A DNA stretch of 45,015 bases from Thermoguttaceae bacterium (lineage in GTDB: Bacteria; Planctomycetota; Planctomycetia; Pirellulales; Thermoguttaceae): positions 1 to 45,015 of the forward strand of contig JANXBW010000033.1 of NCBI GenBank assembly GCA_025060325.1, read 5' to 3'. Of this stretch, positions 36,001 through 44,477 are shown piece after piece; position 1 is the stretch's first letter; each line of letters opens with the position of its first letter. The notes beneath the pieces are model-generated. The model had not been told where the DNA came from, did no database searches, and was given only the letters and a program-made list of their open reading frames with translations. The translations under genes were made by a program, and so were the position numbers.

Positions 36001-39000
36001 TCAATGCCGCAGCAAAAATTCCGGATTATTAATCAGGGCCCATGCCACATCTAGCCACAGATCCCTCCCCCGGGCCACACCCATTTTCGCATAGTCCTCA
36101 ATGGCCTGAAGCTCAAGCTCCGTCGGATACCGGGAGAGAATGGTCAGGTACAAAGTTTCAGCTACCTCCCGGGTGGAACCACCGGAAGAGGCAATGGCCG
36201 CTAACCGAGGCCCTGTCTGAATCTTGGTGTGAATGTGGACAGAATTAAGCATATGTAGCCACTGGAGGGCCCCCAGCTCGTTGACACGTTCACTTTCCAT
36301 GCCGGTGGCCCGCGCCGAGCGACCAAAGAGCGTCAGGAACGAGTCGGTTACACTTCCGTCGGCAATTGCCGTGGCTGGCATCCCGGTGGGGATGTAAGTA
36401 AACGGCTCCGGAACGGGGCTTGTGTACAAATCGTACGTTCCGGTAATCGTATTAATCGCGTCGATGAGGACCTCGGCTTCCAGCCGTCGTAAGGGATAGC
36501 TTCCAAAAAATGCCCGCGCTTCCGGCGCTTGCGAACGCGGAATTGACGAAAGCTGATAGGTGGCCGAGGTGAAGATAAGCCGCTTGAGATGTTGGAGATT
36601 ATACCCGCTGGCCACAAACTCCTCCTGTAAATAAGTCAACAGCTCGGGAATGCTCGGCGGGTTGTCATCGCGGATATCATCTGGCTCGTGGATAATCCCC
36701 CGGCCCATGATCCAGGCCCAGGTCCGGTTGACAATCGCCCGAACAAACCAGGGGTTATCCGGCCGAATGAGCCAGTCGGCAAACACCTCGCGCGGATCAC
36801 GATCGGGGGGGATGGTCACCTTTGTCCCGTCGGGGAAGGTGGCCTCGATCGGACCATTTTCTCGCTTCGGTTCGGGAAGATTCTGCGGAATTTGATTACT
36901 TACTTGCACAGAGCCAGCCACCGAATCCACACCGGGGGCCACCGCCCCGGGCACCTCGCGGATCTTATAGGGATCCCAGAAAACGATCTCCTCCTTCCAC
37001 TCGCTTGTGGGCTTGTACCCCACTTGGGAGAAGAAGACGGCCATCTGCTGTCGACGTTCGGCAGGCCACTGCTCAATCCGCGTGCCCATCAACGTTAGCG
37101 CCACCGCGGCAGCGATCCCCGCCGGCGAACGATCCTGAATAGCTCGATAAAAGTTCACCGGTCCCACCCGGAAATTACTCCCACTTGAGGTCAAAAGCTC
37201 CCGGGCAAATTGGTCATAGGGCTTGTTCCGGGCGATTGACTCCCACACCCAGCGGTGATAAGCCTGCGCCCCATTAGGCCAAACTTTCACCGGGAATTCC
37301 GCCTTAATCCGCAGGATATCCGCCCACTTCATCGACCAGTAATCATAGTGGGCAGGAGTATCTAGCAATTTGTCAACAAGAGCGGCCCGCTTTCCGGGAT
37401 TGGTATCGGCCAGGAAAGCCCGCACTTCTTCCGGTGGCGGCAACTTCCCGGTAATGTCAAGGTATGCTCGGCGGATGAAGACTGCATCCGAGCACAAAAC
37501 CGGCTGAATACCCAAGCTTTGCAACCGGGCAAAGACGATCTCGTCAATTTTGTTGACGGGTTTTGCCGGCTCAGGACTTTCGAAAATAGCCGGCAGCTGC
37601 TTGGCCGCGATGACAGAGTAGAGTTTTCGCCGGGCTTGATCGGCTAGTGCCCGTTTTTCGTCCGCAGCGGCCTTTGCCTGCAGATAAGCGGCCCGAGCTT
37701 GCTCGGCCTGGCCCCGAAGTGCCTCGGCCGCCTGTTCGGCCTCCTTAGCTGCCTGGTCTTCCGCCTCGAAGTTTTGCTTGGCCGTTTCGATCTGTTTCTT
37801 CAGATTTTCGATCGCCTCAATGGCCGCCTTCTTTTGCGCCTCGGCCCGAGCCAATGTCTGCACAGTCGAGTTTAGCTGCATAGTCAGCTGCTCGACCCGC
37901 TGTTGGGCCGGGTTGAGAGCATTCCGCGCATCGATCACCGCCTTGCGCTTGGCCGCCGCGTCTTCCCGGGCTTGGCGAGCCGCGGTGTCCCGGGCGATGA
38001 TGTCCTTGGCGGCCTCCATGGCCACGGCATGGGCTGCCGTCGCCGAAGCCACCTCGTTTTTCACCTGAGCCAGGGCGTCGTCAGCGGATTTTTTGGCCGC
38101 CTGGGCCGCCGAAAGCTTCTCCCCCACCGCGGCCACACGAGCCTCCGCCTCTTTGACGGCCGCCTGCAATTTCGCAACAAGGGCTTTTGCTTCCTCGGCC
38201 GCTTTCCGTTTGGCCTGTGCCTCCTGTGACGCCTGAGTCTTGTCGGCCTCCGCGGCGTTTGGATCCTCAGCCAACTGCTTAGCGCGTGCCTCGGCCTCCT
38301 GGGCAGCTTTCTCGGCTTGTTCGGCGGCCCCGGAAGCGGTAGCTAACTCGCTCTGAACCTTTTGCAAAGCTTCGTCGGCCGAGCGCTTTGCCGCCTCGGC
38401 TTCCGCGAGCTTCTTGGCAGCCTCGTCCGCGACGGCTTGCGCTTGACGCTCCCGCTCCTGAGCTTGCGCAAGCACACCGGCAGCCTCGGCAACTGCCTTT
38501 CGCTTAGCGACCACTTCGGCCGCAAGCTTTGCCTTCTCCGCCGCCTGAGCTATCCCCTCCTGAAGGGCTTTTTCGGCCAATTCGACGGCCTTGGTGGCGG
38601 CGGCAATTTGCTCCCGCAACGGTGCAAGAGCATCGTCGGTCGGCTTTTTCTGAGCCTCCAAGGGAGCGATTTGACCGGCAAGGGCGGCCGCTCGCGCTTG
38701 AGCCTCCTGCAAGGCCGTCTGTGCCGCCGTCACCGCCTGACGGGCTTCATCCACAGCCTTGCGCTTCGCCTGGGCGTCCTGGCTGGCCGATTGTTTATCT
38801 GCCTCGGCGGCGTTAGGATCCTCGGCCAACTGCTTGGCCCGAGCCTCGGCCTCTTGAGCGGCTTTTTCGGCGGCTTCCAAGGCGGCCTGAGCGGCCGACA
38901 ATCGTTGCTGAGCTGCTTGGACCGCCTCGTCAGCCTCCTTTTTCTGAGCTTGAAGACCAGTTAGTTGCTCGATAAGGGGAGCAATCCGAGCTTCCAGTTC

Positions 39001-39600
39001 TGCCTGCCTTTTGACCAGGAAATCCAGGCCCCGCTTGGCCACATCCAACTGGCCCCGCAAGGCCTGGACCCGGGCCTGAGCTTTCTCGGCTTCGATCTCC
39101 GCAGCCCGGGCGGCCTCATCGGCCTGTTTGGCGGCCATCTCAGCCTGCCGAGCGGCAAGCTCCGCCTGTTCCCACGCCTGACGAAGCGGGGTGGCAGTCG
39201 CTCGCGCTTCCTCCAGCTCCTTTTCCAGCTTCGCTTTGGCCTCGGTCGATTCGACGATCGCTTTTTCCGCAGCCGCTAGGTCGTTTTCCGCCCGCTGCAG
39301 AAGCTGCTGACCTCTCTCGCCGGCCATCTCGCGGCTATCATCAGCCTGTCGCCGCTTGACATAGGCAGTCTGCCGAGCGTTGGCAAACTCCGCTTCCGCT
39401 TTCTGCATTGCCTCCCGCAGGGGACCAAGTGCCGCCTCGGCTTCCTTAGCTGCCTTTTCGGCCGCCTCGTATTCCGCGCGGGCTTGTTGCTCCGGATCAA
39501 GCGCCGCCTCCTGCGCCCAGACTTGCCGCCCCATTCCCAAAAGGATTACCACCACAAGGAGCCAGGGCCTAAGGAGCGGAAGGGTTTGGCAGGGTCTCAT
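36001..39600 (-). CDS. Long coiled-coil protein with DUF1549 and DUF1553 domains, no haem motif
   Basis: I chose the ATG at 39600 because it begins a good signal peptide (LLRPWLLVVVILLGMG, cut near VWA-QE). The frame is open to 39819 but that part is not signal-like. Of 1199 residues, about 30-675 are Ala/Glu/Lys/Gln-rich heptads, a very long coiled coil in which a segment with AKQLAEDPNAAEADK recurs about 185 residues apart. DUF1549 follows (FARLQSLGIQPVLCSDAVFIRRAYLDITGKLPP), then DUF1553 (FADWLIRPDNPWFVRAIVNRTWAWIMGRG, EAEVLIDAINTITG). The usual N-terminal cytochrome domain is absent. The CxxCHxHPF segment normally found between the two DUFs is missing at TRIEQWPAERRQQ. It is first in an operon with DUF1501 and PPC genes and is probably an envelope protein. 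Confidence 0.9.
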   Translation of the reverse strand: MRPCQTLPLLRPWLLVVVILLGMGRQVWAQEAALDPEQQARAEYEAAEKAAKEAEAALGPLREAMQKAEAEFANARQTAYVKRRQADDSREMAGERGQQLLQRAENDLAAAEKAIVESTEAKAKLEKELEEARATATPLRQAWEQAELAARQAEMAAKQADEAARAAEIEAEKAQARVQALRGQLDVAKRGLDFLVKRQAELEARIAPLIEQLTGLQAQKKEADEAVQAAQQRLSAAQAALEAAEKAAQEAEARAKQLAEDPNAAEADKQSASQDAQAKRKAVDEARQAVTAAQTALQEAQARAAALAGQIAPLEAQKKPTDDALAPLREQIAAATKAVELAEKALQEGIAQAAEKAKLAAEVVAKRKAVAEAAGVLAQAQERERQAQAVADEAAKKLAEAEAAKRSADEALQKVQSELATASGAAEQAEKAAQEAEARAKQLAEDPNAAEADKTQASQEAQAKRKAAEEAKALVAKLQAAVKEAEARVAAVGEKLSAAQAAKKSADDALAQVKNEVASATAAHAVAMEAAKDIIARDTAARQAREDAAAKRKAVIDARNALNPAQQRVEQLTMQLNSTVQTLARAEAQKKAAIEAIENLKKQIETAKQNFEAEDQAAKEAEQAAEALRGQAEQARAAYLQAKAAADEKRALADQARRKLYSVIAAKQLPAIFESPEPAKPVNKIDEIVFARLQSLGIQPVLCSDAVFIRRAYLDITGKLPPPEEVRAFLADTNPGKRAALVDKLLDTPAHYDYWSMKWADILRIKAEFPVKVWPNGAQAYHRWVWESIARNKPYDQFARELLTSSGSNFRVGPVNFYRAIQDRSPAGIAAAVALTLMGTRIEQWPAERRQQMAVFFSQVGYKPTSEWKEEIVFWDPYKIREVPGAVAPGVDSVAGSVQVSNQIPQNLPEPKRENGPIEATFPDGTKVTIPPDRDPREVFADWLIRPDNPWFVRAIVNRTWAWIMGRGIIHEPDDIRDDNPPSIPELLTYLQEEFVASGYNLQHLKRLIFTSATYQLSSIPRSQAPEARAFFGSYPLRRLEAEVLIDAINTITGTYDLYTSPVPEPFTYIPTGMPATAIADGSVTDSFLTLFGRSARATGMESERVNELGALQWLHMLNSVHIHTKIQTGPRLAAIASSGGSTREVAETLYLTILSRYPTELELQAIEDYAKMGVARGRDLWLDVAWALINNPEFLLRH

Positions 39601-39788
39601 GGGGCTAACCTTGTTCGTCCACAAGCCGAAGGATTTCTGCGATTGAAGAACCAGCACTGAAAAACAGCCCAACCGGTGGCAGCTAGCGCCCTTTACCATC
39701 ATGCTTTGGGTGAAAAACTTGCCACCCTTTAGCCACCCACTTGCAATCGACGACCTCCCCCGCATCGCCGCCCAAGGGGTTCCTTCCG

Positions 39789-39826
39789 CGCGCAGAACAA
39801 CTCCCTTCGCGCAGAACAATCCCCTT
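39789..39826. repeat. 19-bp tandem duplication
   Basis: CGCGCAGAACAACTCCCTT is followed at once by CGCGCAGAACAATCCCCTT, with 17 of 19 bases identical. It lies about 190 bp upstream of the DUF1549/DUF1553 operon start and could be a repeated regulator site or a slippage product. Confidence 0.6.
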
Positions 39827-40011
39827 AAAGATCAAGCGGGCGTCGACCGGCCGGATGATAATAGCGGGCCAAGTTCGGTCGGGCCGTCGTGAACAATGCT
39901 GCAATCCTACTGAGGCTGACGCCTGCCTGCTGCCAACTCGTAGCCAATTGCTCTCAAAGGTGGGATAGAGGGGCTCTTGGTGGGTTGCCCGTCGAAAACA
40001 TTCCGAATGGG

Positions 40012-40038
40012 CCGTCCTTCCTATGGGCGGGATTTTTT
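40012..40038 (+). terminator. Orphan terminator-like hairpin
   Basis: CCGTCC-ttcctat-GGGCGG (6 bp with one G-T pair) is followed by gaTTTTTT on the plus strand. No plus-strand gene lies upstream within the gap, so it would end an antisense or small RNA, or be a chance structure. Confidence 0.3.
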
Positions 40039-40502
40039 CTGCAACCGCTTTCCTAATTGATTGTCCGCGGAACGAATTTCCATTGCAACCAAAAAATATT
40101 GTACGCCGCTAAAGTTCTCCCCGCTGGCCTAGGAGCATCCTAGGACTACCGCTCTCCGCCAAATTCCCGGCAACGTGCCCCACCAGCTACCCCCGCCTGA
40201 TCGGCCCGTGTTTTTCCCCCAAGGCAAATACCTAAAACTTCTCGCAATAGTTGCCTTTTCGCCTACGACTTTGCCCTCACGCCTCTGCAACACGCATGCA
40301 CGCCCCATCGTACTAGCGAGGATCTTGGCACATTCCCAAAGAATTCGGATTCTCCCCCTCTCGCCAGGTGTCCTGAGTCCCTCAGAAGATCCGGCGGAAC
40401 TCCCCGCCCGGCGACCGAGCTTTTCTTGCCTCGCCCAGAACCTTCCGCCTAAGCGATCGAGGGCTGCCACCGTTCGACAGGGCCTTTAACGACCGGTACA
40501 AT

Positions 40503-40530
40503 CGGTGTGTTATGCTCGGTGTGCTATGCC
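40503..40530 (+). repeat. 14-bp tandem repeat, possible operator or promoter
   Basis: CGGTGTGTTATGCT and CGGTGTGCTATGCC differ at two positions. TATGCT at 40511-40516 with TTAACG 18 bp upstream could be a weak promoter. The repeat would then overlap the -10 region and might bind a regulator. The nearest plus-strand gene starts about 200 bp downstream. Confidence 0.3.
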
Positions 40531-40725
40531 GGACCACCTTCTACCCCCACGCCCCGAATTAACAAGCGTCCGCACGTCGGCGGTCGGCTTGGCGGCACTA
40601 AGGCTCGGGCGGCTTTAGGCGTCCCTTGGGGCCCTTTAAAGGCAGGCAAAAAAGGTGGGTTGAACAAAGCACGCAGAATGGCAGGGAAATTCTCCGCCTG
40701 CTAACTTTCCCTGACACCGTCGACG

Positions 40726-41100
40726 ATGAAATTCGTACCTGATTCCGGGAATGGCAAAGCCCCCACACACGGCAAGCTTGGGCGCCGTTCTGACTCTGCC
40801 AAAAAGTCCGCAGCCCGCAATCCCTCGAAGAAGCCGCCTATGATCACCGCTGCCAAGCAGCCGGACGTCTTGGCCCAGATCGAATCCCGTTACGTCGAAC
40901 TCCTGGAGGGGCTTTCCGAACTGGAGGCTCGAGTGGCCGCCGCGTTGGAGGTCCTCCTACCCCGAAAAGACTCCCGCCCTGACGCTCCGCTACCTCTTGC
41001 CTCCCCCACAGCCCGCCAGTCTGCTGACACATCCCGGACCACGCAGGGGACAGAAGAGAAGGCCACAGCCGAAAGCCCCGTCGAAGTTCCAAGCTCGTAG
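40726..41100 (+). CDS. Small hypothetical protein, Lys-rich N-terminus and coiled coil
   Basis: A 124-residue frame with no known domain. Residues 1-40 are basic and low-complexity (KLGRRSDSAKKSAARNPSKKPP). Residues about 42-80 (DVLAQIESRYVELLEGLSELEARVAAALEVLL) form a good amphipathic coiled coil. The tail is rich in Ser, Thr and Pro. Codon use with many C-ending codons resembles the downstream protease gene. No ribosome binding site precedes the ATG, and an internal ATG at residue 39 is an alternative start. It might bind nucleic acid or a protein partner. The call rests mainly on the plausible coiled coil and same-strand position ahead of the protease. Confidence 0.5.
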   Translation: MKFVPDSGNGKAPTHGKLGRRSDSAKKSAARNPSKKPPMITAAKQPDVLAQIESRYVELLEGLSELEARVAAALEVLLPRKDSRPDAPLPLASPTARQSADTSRTTQGTEEKATAESPVEVPSS

Positions 41101-41454
41101 CCTGGGGCAGACCTTCTTTTATTCCGCCCAGCAGTCACTCTATCCGCGCTTAAATCGCTTGCCACTTTGTCGGACAGATCCCCTCCCGCTCCTTCGCCAA
41201 GCGATTTCAAACCTGCCGCTCGTTCATCCTTCATCCGCAGCGTCCTCATCTCCGATGCAACTACCTCCTTGCATGCGACGGGCCGGCATCTTTCCGCAAG
41301 CTCTGCAAGGACAATCTTGCCCGCTCTTCCCTCGGCAGCTACCATGAGGGAAAACGCTTGACGCAAAGACAACCAAGTTGATGGGATTTGGACTTTTCCT
41401 TCAAGGCAAAGAGGTAGACTACCCCAACCACCGTACTGTCAAGGGTCCTTAGCG
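41101..41454. other. Intergenic region upstream of the processing protease
   Basis: A 354-bp gap. TTGACG (41358-41363) and TGGGAT (41382-41387) with 18 bp between are a weak promoter candidate about 65 bp before the protease gene. No gene is seen. Confidence 0.3.
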
Positions 41455-43503
41455 ATGAGTTTGTCAACCCCTCGGGGCCTTCGGATGATCCCGCCTGCGG
41501 TGGCAGGCTTGTCATGGGTGCTGCTGGTTGTCGCGATAAGCTGGGGAGAACCGACGGCCCCCTCCGCCCGCGAGCGGTATATCACCCTAGAGCTCCTTAC
41601 GCTCCTTCAGCGCGAGCACATCTCCCGGCGGACTTTTGACGACGAACTGGCCAACCGCGCTATCGAGCAACTCCTCCAGATGCTTGACCCCTGGAAGGTT
41701 TACTTCTACGAGGCCGATGTCGCCAGCTTTCGTGCCCAAGCCCAAACCCTTGATGACGCCCTGCGCAAGGGCGATCTGCGCTTCCCCTTCGAACTGTACA
41801 AAATCATGGCTCAACGTGTTGACGAAAGGCTGGCCGTCGCCGAAGAGCTCCTCCAGATCGATCATGACTTTACTGTCGAGGAGGAAATCCTCCGCGACCG
41901 CAAGCTGCAGCAATTCCCCAAGGATCCGGCCGAAGCCCGCGAACGCTGGCGGCAGCGGATCAAATACGAACTCCTCACCCTTAAAGCGGAAGGCACCGAA
42001 GGCCCAGCTGCTCGCGACAAATTGGCCCGGCGTTACCGCAGCTTCGCCAAACGAATTCACCAAATGGACAACGAAGAATTGGTCGAGCTTTTCCTCACCG
42101 CCGTCTGTAGCGCTTACGATCCCCACAGCAGCTACATGTCGCCTAGCACCCTGGAGAACTTCCAGATAAGCATGCGGCTCAATTTGGAAGGGATTGGCGC
42201 TTCCCTTCAGGCCGAGGACGGCTACACCGTGGTGCGAGAGATCGTCCCCGGTGGGGCGGCAGCCCGGGATGGCCGGTTGAAGGTCGGCGATCGCATCATC
42301 GGCGTCGGACAGGGACCGGATGGCGAGATCGAAGACGTGGTGGACATGCGGCTTACCGATGTGGTGAAACGCATCCGCGGGCCTAAAGGAACCATCGTCC
42401 GCCTGAAGGTGGTCAGTCCCGACAACCCCGAGCCCCGGATTATCGACATCACTCGCGATCGCATCGAGCTTCGCGAAGGGGAGGCCCAGTCGGCCGTCTT
42501 CGAAATGGGCCAGAAGCCCGATGGCTCCCCCTACCGCATTGGAGTTATCGACCTACCCAGCTTCTACATGGATATGGAGGGCGCCCGAGCAGGCCTGCCC
42601 AACTACAAAAGCTCCACCCGCGACGTCGCCCGCATCCTCACCGACTTTAATCTCACTGGTGTGGATGCCGTGGTGCTGGACCTTCGCCGCAACGGCGGCG
42701 GCTCACTCCAAGAGGCCCTTGCCCTCACCGGCCTTTTTATCGACGAAGGCCCACTCCTTCAGGTCAAAGATGCCGCCGGACGCATCCAGCCGCACTATGA
42801 CACCGACGGCCAATCCCTGTGGAAAGGCCCGTTAGTCGTGGTGATCAGTAAATTTAGTGCCAGCGCCAGCGAAATCTTGGCCGGCGCTATCCAGGACTAT
42901 CGCCGCGGACTGATCGTCGGCGATCCGGCCACCCACGGCAAAGGAACCGTTCAGTCGTTGATGGAATTAGGCCAACTACTTTCCCCGTTTAATCCCCTTA
43001 ATTTGGGTGCCGCTAAGATCACTGTCCAAAAGTTCTATCGACCCTCCGGCGACAGCACGCAAAACCGGGGCGTCCTCTCCGATATCCAGCTGCCCTCCCT
43101 ATCCGCCCACCTGGACGTGGCGGAATCGGACCTGGATTACGCCCTGGAATTCGACCGCGTCCCCCCCTTGGAATTCCGCCGCTACGACATGGTCAACCCC
43201 GCTATTGTCGCCGAGTTGACCCGCCGAAGCCGCGAACGCATCGCTCAGTCGCCGGAATTCCAGCGCGATCAGCAGCAGATCGATCGCTACTTAGCCCGCA
43301 AGGCACGAAAAACCATCAGTCTTAACGAGGAAAAATTCCTCGCCGAGCGAAAAGCCCTCGAAGCCGAAGAGCAAGAGGAAAAGCTCCTCCAATCCATGGA
43401 GGAAACCCACCGCCGCTCCATCAAACGCGACCACTATCTAAACGAAGTGCTCAATATCACCCTCGATTACATGACGCTTCAGCTTATCGCCCAGCGGAAC
43501 TAG
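41455..43503 (+). CDS. C-terminal processing protease, Prc/Tsp type (S41 family)
   Basis: A 682-residue periplasmic serine protease. A signal peptide or anchor spans residues about 10-32. The N-terminal helical region (FDDELANRAIEQLLQMLDPWKVYF) and DPHSSYMSP are typical of Prc. A PDZ domain covers about 235-335 (LNLEGIGASLQAEDGYTVVREIVPGGAA). The S41 core follows: VVLDLRRNGGGSLQEA, then SKFSASASEILAGAIQDY with nucleophile Ser470, and HGKGTVQ with general base Lys496, the Ser-Lys dyad. The long helical C-terminus (about 560-682) matches the DUF3340 region. Prc trims lipoprotein, penicillin-binding protein and murein-hydrolase substrates from their C-termini and degrades tagged proteins. The start follows no strong ribosome binding site. 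Confidence 0.95.
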   Translation: MSLSTPRGLRMIPPAVAGLSWVLLVVAISWGEPTAPSARERYITLELLTLLQREHISRRTFDDELANRAIEQLLQMLDPWKVYFYEADVASFRAQAQTLDDALRKGDLRFPFELYKIMAQRVDERLAVAEELLQIDHDFTVEEEILRDRKLQQFPKDPAEARERWRQRIKYELLTLKAEGTEGPAARDKLARRYRSFAKRIHQMDNEELVELFLTAVCSAYDPHSSYMSPSTLENFQISMRLNLEGIGASLQAEDGYTVVREIVPGGAAARDGRLKVGDRIIGVGQGPDGEIEDVVDMRLTDVVKRIRGPKGTIVRLKVVSPDNPEPRIIDITRDRIELREGEAQSAVFEMGQKPDGSPYRIGVIDLPSFYMDMEGARAGLPNYKSSTRDVARILTDFNLTGVDAVVLDLRRNGGGSLQEALALTGLFIDEGPLLQVKDAAGRIQPHYDTDGQSLWKGPLVVVISKFSASASEILAGAIQDYRRGLIVGDPATHGKGTVQSLMELGQLLSPFNPLNLGAAKITVQKFYRPSGDSTQNRGVLSDIQLPSLSAHLDVAESDLDYALEFDRVPPLEFRRYDMVNPAIVAELTRRSRERIAQSPEFQRDQQQIDRYLARKARKTISLNEEKFLAERKALEAEEQEEKLLQSMEETHRRSIKRDHYLNEVLNITLDYMTLQLIAQRN

Positions 43504-43540
43504 CCGGAGCAAGCGGCGTCGGACTTCCGCCACCGACGAT

Positions 43541-43581
43541 CCCGCGCCTGCCTTCGGAGAGGGCCGCGCGCGGGAGCTTTT
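43541..43581 (+). terminator. GC-rich hairpin after the protease gene
   Basis: CCCGCGC (43541-43547) pairs with GCGCGGG (43568-43574) across a 20-nt loop, followed by agctttt. A smaller GTCGG/CCGAC stem precedes it. It lies between convergent genes and probably ends the protease transcript, although the T run is short. Confidence 0.4.
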
Positions 43582-43613
43582 GCCGTTTCCACCCTTTCCC
43601 CAATTCGGGCCTT

Positions 43614-44477
43614 TCAGTCGCAGGTATCAAGCGAACTTGTTAGCATCTGGAGATGCGCCAGGGCCCGCCGACCCGCCTCATCCGGATCGTCAACATACGG
43701 ATAAAGCTCCACCGTGATCCACCCCCCATAACCCGTCCGGGCAATTGCCTCCAGCACCGACCGCAAATCAATCGCCCCTTCCCCCGGCACAAGGTGTCGA
43801 TGGACCCGGTCCGCGCCAATGTCCTCAATGTGATAATGCCGCGTGTGACCAGCCATTCGCGGAATCCAACTGGCCGGATCCTCCCCCACGCAAAAGGCAT
43901 GGCCAACGTCAAAGTTAAGCCCCAAACGGGCACTGCCCACGCGCTCGGCCAGCTCCAGATACTGCTCCATCCGCTCAATAAGAAGTCCTGGCTCCGGCTC
44001 GATCAGTAAGTCCACACCCAGCTGCTCGGCCAACTCCACACACGGCATCAGTTCGTCGTAAAAGACTCGCAGGGCCTGGGCTCGACTCATTCCCCGGGGC
44101 AGCGGCCCCCCCGGCTCCGTCTGAATGCTCGGCGCCCCAAGCGCCTCTGCCAGCCGAAGCGCCCTTTTGGTGTGTTCCCGCCGCAAAGCCCGCAGTTCTG
44201 CCGATTCTTCAATCCACGAGGGGTGCCAGTACGGATGTCGCGGATCCCCCACCCCATTCATCATAAACGCGTTGACATTGACCAGCCCTAGGCCCGTCGT
44301 TTCCAGTGTCCGCCGGATCAATCGGAGCGACTCCTCAAGGAGCCCGCACGGCCAGGCATGGGGGACATCGGCCAAAAGCTCCACACCCCGATACCCCAGC
44401 CGGGCAACCCGATATAGCGCTTCCTCCACCGAAAACCGCGTGTACGCATTGCTGCTATAGGCAAAGCGAAATCCCAC
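43614..44477 (-). CDS. Sugar phosphate isomerase/epimerase (xylose isomerase-like TIM barrel)
   Basis: A protein of about 287 residues of the AP endonuclease 2/xylose isomerase-like TIM-barrel family. FRFAYSSNAYTRFSVEEALYRVARLGYRGVELLAD is the usual first strand and helix. The metal-ligand acids and histidines sit in LLIEPEPGLLI, NFDVGHAFCVGEDP, HYHIEDIG and WITVELYPY. It is cytoplasmic, with no signal peptide. Members interconvert keto-sugars or inosose-type polyols, but the substrate here is open. I chose GTG at 44477 because GGGAGGG lies 9 nt upstream and the protein then begins where family members do. A GTG at 44498 is an alternative. It converges on the protease gene. Confidence 0.9.
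   Translation of the reverse strand: MGFRFAYSSNAYTRFSVEEALYRVARLGYRGVELLADVPHAWPCGLLEESLRLIRRTLETTGLGLVNVNAFMMNGVGDPRHPYWHPSWIEESAELRALRREHTKRALRLAEALGAPSIQTEPGGPLPRGMSRAQALRVFYDELMPCVELAEQLGVDLLIEPEPGLLIERMEQYLELAERVGSARLGLNFDVGHAFCVGEDPASWIPRMAGHTRHYHIEDIGADRVHRHLVPGEGAIDLRSVLEAIARTGYGGWITVELYPYVDDPDEAGRRALAHLQMLTSSLDTCD

Larger units (their letters stand above)
39601..40725. other. Intergenic region of about 1.1 kb with tandem repeats
   Basis: A divergent region without a supported gene. It holds a 19-bp tandem duplication (39789-39826), a terminator-like hairpin (40012-40038) and a 14-bp tandem repeat (40503-40530). The 19-bp unit is not a multiple of three, which supports a non-coding reading of the stretch upstream of the DUF1549/DUF1553 start. 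Confidence 0.45.

Noticed and set aside
39601-39819. Extended N-terminus of the DUF1549/DUF1553 protein
   Set aside because: The added segment contains part of a 19-bp tandem repeat and is not signal-like, whereas the Met at 39600 begins a typical signal peptide.
41455-43503. Shadow frames of up to 179 codons inside the protease gene
   Set aside because: The real frame carries PDZ and Ser-Lys motifs throughout.
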